Shown in pieces: positions 8,852 through 15,411 of a stretch of DNA of 64,000 nucleotides. Numbering within the stretch: position 1 is the stretch's first letter; every line of letters starts with the position of its first letter. The position numbers were made by a program, and so were the translations under genes. The notes below the pieces were generated by a model. The model did not search any database and was not told where the DNA came from. It was given only the letters and a program-made list of their open reading frames with translations. Source of the stretch: Rhizobium sp. BK196 (GTDB lineage Bacteria > Pseudomonadota > Alphaproteobacteria > Rhizobiales > Rhizobiaceae); NCBI RefSeq assembly GCF_014193255.1, contig NZ_JACHZB010000007.1, positions 288,706 to 352,705 on the forward strand. Reading direction: 5' to 3'.

Positions 8852-9010
8852 CGCGGTCTGTGCTTCTCGACAGGAACAATGAATCCTCGGGGCCATACCC
8901 GATCCTTAGGGAGCTGTCCCTGTCCGGGCTCGTGGGTCTGGACACACGGCGCCCACCTACTTTCGTAGGCGCCCAGGATCGAAAGTTTCCACCGGTTGTG
9001 TGGATCGCGC
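8852..9010 (+). ncRNA. ssrS: 6S RNA
   Basis: 6S RNA mimics an open promoter and sequesters sigma-70 RNA polymerase in stationary phase. Identification rests on position (directly after zapA) and on sequence. It has the purine-rich segment with CCTCGGGGCC, the central CTTAGGGAGCTGTCCCTGTC region, GGCTCGTGGGTCTGGACAC, and a 3' hairpin GGCGCCCACCTAC-TTTC-GTAGGCGCC. These resemble rhizobial 6S RNAs as I remember them. Both ends are approximate; the 5' end is set by the TATATT box. In most relatives the next gene is fau (ygfA), but here fau lies about 25 kb away on the opposite strand. Confidence 0.8.
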
Positions 9011-9071
9011 TCTTTTCTTTTTGGCCGGTTCTTCCTGACCAGCCAGCCCATTTCCCCAATCAGCTTTATTG

Positions 9072-9629
9072 TCAGTCGCCCGGGGGCTCTGTCCACCCGG
9101 TCAGCTTCGCCCAGTCGTAGGCGCCTTCCATGATGATATCGAAGACTGGATCCTTGATGTCGTAGTAGGCATCGGCATTGTCAGGGAAAAAACCGGCGAG
9201 GCGCTGTTTGATCAGCCCCTAGGCTGCTGCCGCCGTCGGATGAGCGCGCAGGAAATTCCGGCATAAAAGCGGATAGCGCTGATTGAATCGGCCCCTTTCA
9301 CGAACATGGATATTCGCGGGCCGGCCCCTGCTTTTGAAATACAGCTTTCTCAGCTCACTTTCGGCCAGATCGAGACCTGGTGGACAGTGATCGGTTACGA
9401 TCGAGCGGCTCTCGAACCCCTCGCGTTCGAACGCTGTTCTATCGACCAGTTCAAGAGCATCGACACTCACCTGGATGTCGATGATATCCTTTGCGACAAG
9501 TCCGGGCACGGCCGTGGAGCCGATGTGATGGATTGCGGCACCAGCGGGTGCTGCGCGCAGGATGACCCGCTTCAAACTTGCGAAGTCGTCGGCCCAGCTT
9601 TGGCGCGGCTGATGGATTTCTATCGGCAT
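9072..9629 (-). pseudogene. GrpB/UPF0157 family protein interrupted by an in-frame TAG
   Basis: A GrpB-like protein (nucleotidyltransferase-like fold) with the family core HHIGSTAVPGL (about 36-46) and DIIDIQV. The reading frame runs 136 codons from the ATG at 9627-9629 and then meets TAG (9219-9221). The same frame continues open for 48 more codons, from GLIKQRLAGFF through DWAKLTGW to a TGA at 9072-9074. The continuation is the expected family C-terminus, giving a total of about 185 residues, normal for GrpB proteins. The TAG sits where a tyrosine codon is likely (one base from TAC or TAT). This is therefore a nonsense mutation, a recent pseudogene, or a sequencing error. Its function in healthy relatives is uncertain. 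Confidence 0.82.
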
Positions 9630-9679
9630 GGAGCGCTCGCTATCGTTGAGCCGTGACAGGGGAATGACGGAGGTCTTCC

Positions 9680-10573
9680 TCAATGAATGTTCTCGACCAG
9701 GAAATCGATGAAGGCCCGGATACGTGCGGCAAGATGTTCGTGACCGGGATAAACGGCGTGAATGAGTTCGGTATCTTCAGGATTATAGGTTTCCAATACG
9801 GGCACCAGCGTTCCGGCATCGATATCCGGCTGCACATGGAACTGACCGACACGAGCGAGGCCAAGACCGGCGAGGCAAAGGCTGCGAGCGGTCGGTCCGT
9901 TATTGGTTTCGAGGTTGCCGAAGACGGGTCTTGAGAAGCGATCGCCATTCGGGATGCGGAATGGCCATTCCTCCGCGGTCGAGCGGAAGCTGAAGGTCAG
10001 GCAGTTGTGACGATCGAGATCCTCAGGGCTTTCCGGGATGCCTGCTCTTTTCAGATAGTCAGGCGAGGCGACGATGACGCGGCGGCTTTCGAGCAGCTTG
10101 CGTGCCTTCAGAGAGGAATCGCGCAAGGCGCCTGAGCGGATAGCAATATCGGCGCGCTCGCCGACGATGTCGATGATGCCGTCGCTGAGTGCGAGGTCGA
10201 GATCTACCTCAGGATAGAGTTTCAGGAAATCCGGAACCAGCGGCACGATATAGCGAACGCCGAAAGCCACAGAAGTGCTGACGCGCAGTCGGCCGCGCGC
10301 TACCGTCGTGCCGCCGGCCGAGACGGCGCGTTCTGTCTCCTCAATGTCGGCGAGGATGCGGCGGGAGCGTTCAAGATAGATTTCGCCTTCCGGCGTCAGC
10401 TTCAGCGCGCGGGTGGTGCGCACGAGAAGACGCGTGCCGAGCCGATCTTCCAGCCGCGTGACCAGCTTGCTGACGGCAGAGGGCGAAAGCCTGAGCTTGC
10501 GGCCGGCCGCCGAAAAGCTCTGCAGTCCTGCCACCTGCACGAAGACATCCATCTCGCCGATGCGGTTGTCCAT
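9680..10573 (-). CDS. LysR family transcriptional regulator
   Basis: A 297-residue LysR-type regulator: N-terminal winged HTH (about 1-60, with AAGRKLRLSPSAVSKLVTRLE as recognition region) followed by a two-lobed effector domain (about 90-295). It is divergent from an MFS exporter and an aldo/keto reductase, which it most likely controls through the 117-nt interval 10574-10690. The subfamily looks like the DmlR/PtrR-like group that often sits beside efflux pumps. The inducer cannot be inferred. The broken grpB-like gene follows 50 nt downstream on the same strand. Confidence 0.9.
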   Translation of the reverse strand: MDNRIGEMDVFVQVAGLQSFSAAGRKLRLSPSAVSKLVTRLEDRLGTRLLVRTTRALKLTPEGEIYLERSRRILADIEETERAVSAGGTTVARGRLRVSTSVAFGVRYIVPLVPDFLKLYPEVDLDLALSDGIIDIVGERADIAIRSGALRDSSLKARKLLESRRVIVASPDYLKRAGIPESPEDLDRHNCLTFSFRSTAEEWPFRIPNGDRFSRPVFGNLETNNGPTARSLCLAGLGLARVGQFHVQPDIDAGTLVPVLETYNPEDTELIHAVYPGHEHLAARIRAFIDFLVENIH

Positions 10574-10690
10574 CCGCTTCCTATCTTGAATTCAATTCAC
10601 AACTGTTGAGCCATTATAGGCGATTATCGAACAGGTGCGCCACGCCCATATTTCGGCCCGAACAAGAACCAAACACATCGGGCCATTCCC

Positions 10691-11884
10691 ATGCCACTTG
10701 CTCTTTTTGCGTTGACGATCGCGGCCTATGCGATCGGGACCACGGAATTCGTCATCGTCGGCTTACTGCCGACGGTTGCCAATGACCTTCACATCACCCT
10801 GCCGCTCGCCGGCCTCATCGTCAGCGTCTATGCGCTGGGTGTCACCTTCGGTGCGCCGATCCTGACGGCGCTGACCGGGCGGATCGAGCGCAAACCGCTG
10901 ATGCTGGGGCTGATGGCGCTCTTTATTATCGGCCACATTATCGCGGCGCTCAGCCCCGGCTACGAAGTGCTGCTGATTGCCCGCGTGGTCTCGGCCTTCG
11001 CGCACGGGGTATTCTTCTCCGTCGGTTCCACGATCGCTGCCGATCTTGTGCCGGAGAATCGAAGGGCGTCGGCTATTGCGATGATGTTCATGGGCCTGAC
11101 GGTTGCAATCGTCACCGGCGTTCCGCTGGGTACTTTCATCGGCCAGACCTTCGGTTGGCGTACCACCTTTGCTGCCGTTGCCGGTCTCGGTGTCGTTGCC
11201 TTCGCAGCCATTGCTTTCCTGCTGCCCTCGAACCTCAAGAAGGCTCCGCCGGCCAGCATCGGTGAACAGATCCGCGTGCTTGCTACGGGGCGGCTACTAC
11301 TCGTCTATGCCATGACGGCACTCGGTTATGGCGGCACTTTTGTTGCCTTCACCTTCCTCGCACCGATCCTCGAGCAGATTACCGGCTTTGCCTCTTCGGC
11401 CGTCGGCCTGATCTTGATGCTCTATGGGGTGGCGATTGCCGTCGGCAACGTCGTCGGCGGACGCATCTCCAACCGCGATCCGGTTAAAGCGCTGACATTC
11501 CTGTTTATCGCCCAGGCACTCGTGCTGGCGCTCTTCAGGTTCACGGCTGTCTCGCCCTGGCTGACGATCCCAACGCTCGCAATCCTCGGCTTCCTGTCCT
11601 TTGCCAATGTGCCGGGCCTGCAGCTTTATGTCGTACAGCTGGCACGTGGGCTCCGGCCGAATGCGGTCGATGTTGCTTCGGCGCTCAATATCGCCGCCTT
11701 CAACCTCGGCATTGCTATGGGTGCCTGGGTGGGTGGTCTGGTGGTTGAGTCCCGCTTCGGGCTGGGCGCCACGCCATTCGTTGCTGCAGCGCTCGTCACT
11801 GTCGCCCTTGGCCTCACCATCCGCAGCGGCGCCCTCGACCGCCGCTCCACCCCGGCTGCAGCCACGGCCTGCAGCGCGGCCTGA
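10691..11884 (+). CDS. MFS transporter, AraJ/YdhP-like (DHA1 family)
   Basis: A 397-residue inner-membrane permease with twelve hydrophobic helices. It has the DHA1-type N-terminus with AIGTTEFVIVGLLP, a motif-A-like loop TALTGRIERKPLM between helices 2 and 3, and a motif-C-like helix with VTGVPLGTFIG. It would export small drugs, sugars or metabolites by proton antiport. It is divergent from a LysR gene and 26 nt upstream of the aldo/keto reductase, suggesting a LysR-controlled efflux and detoxification pair. The substrate is unknown. Confidence 0.88.
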   Translation: MPLALFALTIAAYAIGTTEFVIVGLLPTVANDLHITLPLAGLIVSVYALGVTFGAPILTALTGRIERKPLMLGLMALFIIGHIIAALSPGYEVLLIARVVSAFAHGVFFSVGSTIAADLVPENRRASAIAMMFMGLTVAIVTGVPLGTFIGQTFGWRTTFAAVAGLGVVAFAAIAFLLPSNLKKAPPASIGEQIRVLATGRLLLVYAMTALGYGGTFVAFTFLAPILEQITGFASSAVGLILMLYGVAIAVGNVVGGRISNRDPVKALTFLFIAQALVLALFRFTAVSPWLTIPTLAILGFLSFANVPGLQLYVVQLARGLRPNAVDVASALNIAAFNLGIAMGAWVGGLVVESRFGLGATPFVAAALVTVALGLTIRSGALDRRSTPAAATACSAA

Positions 11885-11910
11885 CCTCCCCGCACTCGAA
11901 AGGAAGCAAC

Positions 11911-12741
11911 ATGAAATTCGTCAGCGCCAATGGCGCCTCCATTCCCGCCCTCGGCTTTGGCACGTTCCGCATGCCGGGCCCGGACGCCGAGCGCATGGTC
12001 TCGCATGTGCTCGCAAACGGTTATCGCCATATCGATACCGCGCAGATCTACGGCAACGAGGCCGAGGTCGGCGACGGTATCCGCCGCTCCGGCGTCGCCC
12101 GTGGCGATATCTTCCTGACCACCAAGGTCTGGGTCGAGAACTACAAGCGCGATGCCTTCCTTGCATCGGTCGACGAGAGCCTGAAGAAGTTGAAGACCGA
12201 CTATGTGGATCTGCTGCTGCTTCATTGGCCGGACCAAACCGTACCGCTTGCCGAGCAGATCGGCTCGCTGAATGAAGTGGCGAAGGCGGGCAAGGTGCGC
12301 CATATCGGCGTGTCGAACTTCAATACTGATCTGATGGGGGAAGCCGTCAAGCTCAGCAGCCTGCCGACCGTGACGAACCAGGTGGAATATCATCCCTATA
12401 TTGATCAAACGCCGGTGCTGCGCGCTGCAAAGCAGCTCGATATGTCGGTGACGGCCTATTACGCCATGGCTGACGGCAAGGTGTTTGAGGATGCGGTGCT
12501 GAAGGCGATTGCCGCCAGGCATGGCAAGCCGATTGCCCAGATCGTTCTCCGATGGATCGTTCAGCAGGATCTGATCGTGCTTTCCAAGACCGTCTCTGAA
12601 CGGCGCGCACAGGAGAATGCGGCGATCTTAGATTTCGAACTCTCTTCCGAAGAGATGACGGCAATCCACGCGTTGGCGAAAGCCGATGGCCGTATCGTCA
12701 GCCCGGAAGGGTTGGCGCCGGCTTGGGATAGGGCAGCTTAG
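11911..12741 (+). CDS. aldo/keto reductase (2,5-diketo-D-gluconate reductase-like)
   Basis: A 276-residue (alpha/beta)8-barrel NADPH-dependent reductase of the AKR superfamily. The catalytic tetrad is readable: Asp42 and Tyr47 in HIDTAQIYGNE, Lys72 in TTKVW, and His105 in LLLLHWPD. The family signature GKVRHIGVSNF is at about 130-140. It resembles DkgB-type reductases acting on 2,5-diketogluconate and reactive aldehydes such as methylglyoxal. It follows the MFS gene by 26 nt and has a terminator right after its stop, so the two form a short operon. Confidence 0.9.
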   Translation: MKFVSANGASIPALGFGTFRMPGPDAERMVSHVLANGYRHIDTAQIYGNEAEVGDGIRRSGVARGDIFLTTKVWVENYKRDAFLASVDESLKKLKTDYVDLLLLHWPDQTVPLAEQIGSLNEVAKAGKVRHIGVSNFNTDLMGEAVKLSSLPTVTNQVEYHPYIDQTPVLRAAKQLDMSVTAYYAMADGKVFEDAVLKAIAARHGKPIAQIVLRWIVQQDLIVLSKTVSERRAQENAAILDFELSSEEMTAIHALAKADGRIVSPEGLAPAWDRAA

Positions 12742-12770
12742 GGAACGGGCGCTTCGGCCCGTCCCTGTTT
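12740..12770 (+). terminator. terminator after the aldo/keto reductase gene
   Basis: GGGAACGGGC and GCCCGTCCC form a stem (one bulged A) with a GCTTCG loop, followed by TGTTT. It starts at the stop codon of the reductase gene. Confidence 0.7.
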
Positions 12771-12798
12771 GCTATAGCTCAGGCAATCTCTGCAATGA

Positions 12799-13040
12799 TC
12801 ATCGGTCCGCTCCGCCGCAGACGGCCGGCGTTGCGGTCCGTGTCAACGGCGCATCGGCGGAGGATGATGGGGAAGCGAAGATGCTTTCCAGCCGCCTTGC
12901 CTGAGCAACGGTGACCGGCAGGATACCCCGCTCCCAGCGGGAGACGGTCGCCTGGTTGACGGCGAGGATTCCGCCAGATGCTCCTGCTTCATATTGCGCA
13001 GCTGACGCATGCGCCGGATGGCAGATCCCGATATCGGCAT
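12799..13040 (-). pseudogene. XRE-family HTH regulator, frameshifted
   Basis: Two overlapping frames together encode one Cro/CI-type helix-turn-helix protein. The first frame, from the ATG at 13038-13040 (with a strong GGAGGAACC site), gives MPISGSAIRRMRQLRN and then KQEHLAE. The second continues in another frame with LAVNQATVSRWERGILPV and about 30 more residues. Joining them needs one extra base near 12968-12972 (an A in the GGAATCC run). The joined protein has an ordinary HTH. A one-base deletion in a real gene, or a sequencing error, explains this best. It follows the arsR gene on the same strand. Confidence 0.75.
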
Positions 13041-13088
13041 GGTTCCTCCCTCTCTTTATCATAGAGCCGCGACGATTGCCGCTGCAAG

Positions 13089-13421
13089 TTAATGGGTGGG
13101 ATTGTCGAGGTCGCTCTTCAGCCGGTCGAGAATGGACAATGCGTGGCCGGCATAGGCGCTGATCCAGCGGTCATGAATCTGCTTGATCGGCAGACTGTTC
13201 AGATGGTTCCAGCGCTCCCGGCCCTCTTTCCTGGCAATCACCAGATCGGCTTCCTCCAGCACCTTCAGATGCTGCATGACAGTGCAGCGGTCCATCTCCG
13301 GGAATGCTTCGCAGAGCGCGCCTGTCGTGCGTGGTTCTTCCTTCAGAAGGTCGAGAATATCGCGGCGGCGGCGATGCGCTAGCGCCTTGAAAATGGGGTC
13401 GTCATCCGATTCGCTTGACAT
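13089..13421 (-). CDS. ArsR family transcriptional regulator
   Basis: A 110-residue ArsR/SmtB-fold winged-HTH repressor: FKALAHRRRRDILDLL (about 11-26) opens the fold, and the recognition helix is MDRCTVMQHLKVLEEADLV (about 43-61). The metal-binding motif ELCVCDL of classical ArsR is absent, so it belongs to the group commonly paired with SRPBCC/AHSA1 proteins. Such a gene is divergently transcribed 57 nt away. No Shine-Dalgarno precedes the ATG, and a palindrome overlaps the start codon, suggesting autorepression and possibly a leaderless mRNA. Confidence 0.88.
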   Translation of the reverse strand: MSSESDDDPIFKALAHRRRRDILDLLKEEPRTTGALCEAFPEMDRCTVMQHLKVLEEADLVIARKEGRERWNHLNSLPIKQIHDRWISAYAGHALSILDRLKSDLDNPTH

Positions 13422-13441
13422 GTTATGTTTTTATAACATAA
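13421..13441. promoter_or_regulatory. palindromic operator for the ArsR/SRPBCC divergon
   Basis: Nested perfect inverted repeats lie here: TGTTAT (13421-13426) with ATAACA (13433-13438), and TTATGTT (13423-13429) with AACATAA (13435-13441). The site touches the arsR start codon and lies 38 nt before the SRPBCC start, where an ArsR dimer would shut both promoters. Confidence 0.65.
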
Positions 13442-13478
13442 TTAAGGCCGGATACAACGGAGAAGAGGAGGAAGTCGC

Positions 13479-13961
13479 ATGTCCCTCAATATTCGCGTCT
13501 CGGGCCGCATCGGCCGCCCGGTGGCTGATGTCTTCGATGCGGTCGTCAACCCGAAGAAACTCTCGAGCTATTTCACCACGGTGGGCGGTGCCAGCGCGCC
13601 GCTGGTTGAGGGGACGACGGTGACCTGGTGGAAAGATGTACCGGTCGAGGTGGTCGAGCTCGTGCCAGACAGCAAGATCGTGCTGCGCTGGGATGGCGCA
13701 ACTGACGAGGAGAAGAAGCCTTACAACACCCTCGTAGAGATGAATTTCAAACCGCTTGATGACGGTGGCACCATGGTGACCATCGCGGAGGACGGTTGGC
13801 GCGAGGATGAGCCGGGGCGCCGCGGAACCTACCAGAATCTCGAGGGCTGGACGCAGATGTTCTGCTGCATGAAGGCCTTTGTCGAATACGGCATCAATCT
13901 GCGCGAAGGCATGTTCCTCAGCGAGATGCGGGGTGAGCAGGCCAAAGCGCAGGAGGGGTGA
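13479..13961 (+). CDS. SRPBCC (AHSA1/START-like) domain protein
   Basis: A 160-residue single-domain protein of the SRPBCC superfamily, AHSA1-like subgroup. Recognisable segments are GRPVADVFDAVVNPKKLSSYF (about 12-32), a tryptophan pair in TVTWWKDVPVEV, and a C-terminal helix with NLEGWTQMFCCMKAFVEYG. These form a hydrophobic ligand-binding helix-grip fold. The start at 13479 has a strong GAGGAGGAAG site. Divergent pairing with an ArsR regulator is a common arrangement. The ligand is unknown. Confidence 0.85.
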   Translation: MSLNIRVSGRIGRPVADVFDAVVNPKKLSSYFTTVGGASAPLVEGTTVTWWKDVPVEVVELVPDSKIVLRWDGATDEEKKPYNTLVEMNFKPLDDGGTMVTIAEDGWREDEPGRRGTYQNLEGWTQMFCCMKAFVEYGINLREGMFLSEMRGEQAKAQEG

Positions 13962-13972
13962 GGGGAAGCGTC

Positions 13973-14044
13973 ATGAACGATCTGATCTATGGCGGCGTCG
14001 ACGTCGCGATGAAGGTTCCGCCGAGCAGGCAGAAGATCATATAG
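13973..14044 (+). pseudogene. N-terminal remnant of a VOC (glyoxalase-fold) protein
   Basis: A 23-codon frame starting 12 nt after the SRPBCC gene, with GAGGGGAAG upstream. Its peptide contains VDVAMKVPPSR, which resembles the opening of VOC-superfamily proteins that often accompany ArsR/SRPBCC pairs (VAMKVPP followed by a helix). It then stops at TAG inside a hairpin, and no continuation of a VOC protein is visible downstream. I read it as the stump of a deleted gene; the resemblance rests on about ten residues and is tentative. Confidence 0.4.
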
Positions 14045-14063
14045 CCGCCGATGAGGCGGCTAT
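14041..14063. repeat. 9-bp perfect inverted repeat at the end of the VOC remnant
   Basis: ATAGCCGCC (14041-14049) and GGCGGCTAT (14055-14063) flank a 5-nt loop. There is no U run after it. It could be a deletion scar, a weak terminator of the SRPBCC transcript, or a short dispersed palindrome. Confidence 0.5.
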
Positions 14064-14241
14064 ATGTCCGTCGGAGGGTTGGAATTACGTTCTGAAGACG
14101 GCAGATTGCTGAGTGCGGAAGCCATAGCCCTGCGCAAGATGCAATAGACGCACTCGTCTTCGTGACAGAGACTTCGCTTGCCTGTCACGATGCGGGTGTT
14201 AGTTTCCGGAATCATATCGATTAAATCCCAGGAGATTTCAG

Positions 14242-15267
14242 ATGCAGCTTGGCATGGTAGGTTTGGGCCGTATGGGCAATTACATGGTCCAGCGCTTGAT
14301 GCGGGGCGGCCACGAATGCGTGGTCTATGACGCCAGGCCGGAAAGCGTCGCCGAGCTCGTTGGTCTCGGTGCCGACGGTAGTGGCTCGCTCGAAGAATTC
14401 GTCTCGAAGCTCGCCCGCCCGCGTGCCGTCTGGCTGATGCTGCCGGCCGCGATCACCGACAAGGTCATCGCCTCGATCGTCCCGCTGCTGCATGACGGCG
14501 ATATCCTGATCGATGGCGGCAACTCCTACTATCACGATGACATCCGCCGCGGCGCGGAACTCATCACCAAGGGCATCCACTATGTCGACGTTGGCACCAG
14601 CGGCGGCGTCTTCGGCCTCGAACGTGGCTATTGCCTGATGATCGGCGGCGAGAAGGGTATCGTACAGCATCTGTCGCCGATCTTCGCAACGCTGGCACCG
14701 GGCAACGGCACCGCGGAGGCCTCGCCGAACCGCACGCCGGAAGCTGCAGCTCTCAGCACCGCCGAGCAGGGTTTCCTGCATTGCGGCCCGCATGGTGCCG
14801 GCCACTTCGTCAAGATGGTTCATAACGGCATTGAATACGGTCTGATGGCCGCCTATGCAGAAGGCCTCAACATCCTGAAGCACGCCAATATCGGCGCTCT
14901 GACGCATGAGGCCGATGCCGAAACGGCGCCGCTCTCTCATCCGGAATATTACCAGTACGATTTCAACCTGCCGGAGATCGCCGAAGTCTGGCGCCGTGGC
15001 AGCGTCATCACCTCCTGGCTGCTCGACCTGACGGCCGATGCGCTGCACAAGGACCCGGTCCTTACCCAATATGCGGGTCGTGTTTCGGACTCCGGCGAAG
15101 GCCGCTGGACGATCATGGCCGCCATCGACGAAAGCGTGCCGACGCCGGTGCTCAGCGCCGCGCTTCACGGCCGTTTCTCCTCGCGCGACCAGGACGAATT
15201 CGCCAACAAGGTACTTTCGGCCATGCGCGCCGGCTTCGGTGGTCATGCCGAGAAGCCGCACAAATAA
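14242..15267 (+). CDS. gnd: 6-phosphogluconate dehydrogenase, short NAD-type (decarboxylating)
   Basis: A 341-residue 6-phosphogluconate dehydrogenase that oxidatively decarboxylates 6-phosphogluconate to ribulose-5-phosphate. Visible are the dinucleotide motif GLGRMG (7-12), DGGNSYYHDD (about 92-101), GTSGGVFGLERGYCLMIGG (about 118-136) and the catalytic-lysine segment HFVKMVHNGIEYG (about 188-200). It lacks the roughly 130-residue C-terminal extension of the NADP-dependent Gnd and matches the shorter YqeC/GntZ-like class, usually NAD-preferring. ATG at 14242 has AGGAGAT upstream. It is monocistronic, with a strong terminator downstream. Confidence 0.9.
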   Translation: MQLGMVGLGRMGNYMVQRLMRGGHECVVYDARPESVAELVGLGADGSGSLEEFVSKLARPRAVWLMLPAAITDKVIASIVPLLHDGDILIDGGNSYYHDDIRRGAELITKGIHYVDVGTSGGVFGLERGYCLMIGGEKGIVQHLSPIFATLAPGNGTAEASPNRTPEAAALSTAEQGFLHCGPHGAGHFVKMVHNGIEYGLMAAYAEGLNILKHANIGALTHEADAETAPLSHPEYYQYDFNLPEIAEVWRRGSVITSWLLDLTADALHKDPVLTQYAGRVSDSGEGRWTIMAAIDESVPTPVLSAALHGRFSSRDQDEFANKVLSAMRAGFGGHAEKPHK

Positions 15268-15290
15268 GCAAAACACGCTGTCTTTATGTC

Positions 15291-15326
15291 AGCCGCCGGT
15301 CCGCGAGGTCCGGCGGCTTTGTTTTC
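15291..15326 (+). terminator. terminator after gnd
   Basis: AGCCGCCGG (15291-15299) pairs perfectly with CCGGCGGCT (15310-15318), followed by TTGTTTTC. Confidence 0.85.
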
Positions 15327-15411
15327 GCCACGATAGCTAGACCATTTGTCTGTCTGGCTTTTCCGGCGCAGCACTTGCATAAATGCCTGACGTGCAAAAC
15401 CGGAGGCGGGC

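Noticed and set aside
9219..9221. Stop-codon recoding (pyrrolysine or programmed readthrough) at the grpB TAG
   Set aside because: There is no pyrrolysine machinery expected in Rhizobiales and no recoding signal; a point mutation or read error is simpler.
12799..13421. Toxin-antitoxin pair formed by the XRE and ArsR genes
   Set aside because: Neither neighbour resembles a toxin; the ArsR pairs with the SRPBCC gene instead.
14221..15276. 351-codon minus-strand frame opposite gnd
   Set aside because: The plus-strand 6-phosphogluconate dehydrogenase has every family motif; the antisense frame has none.
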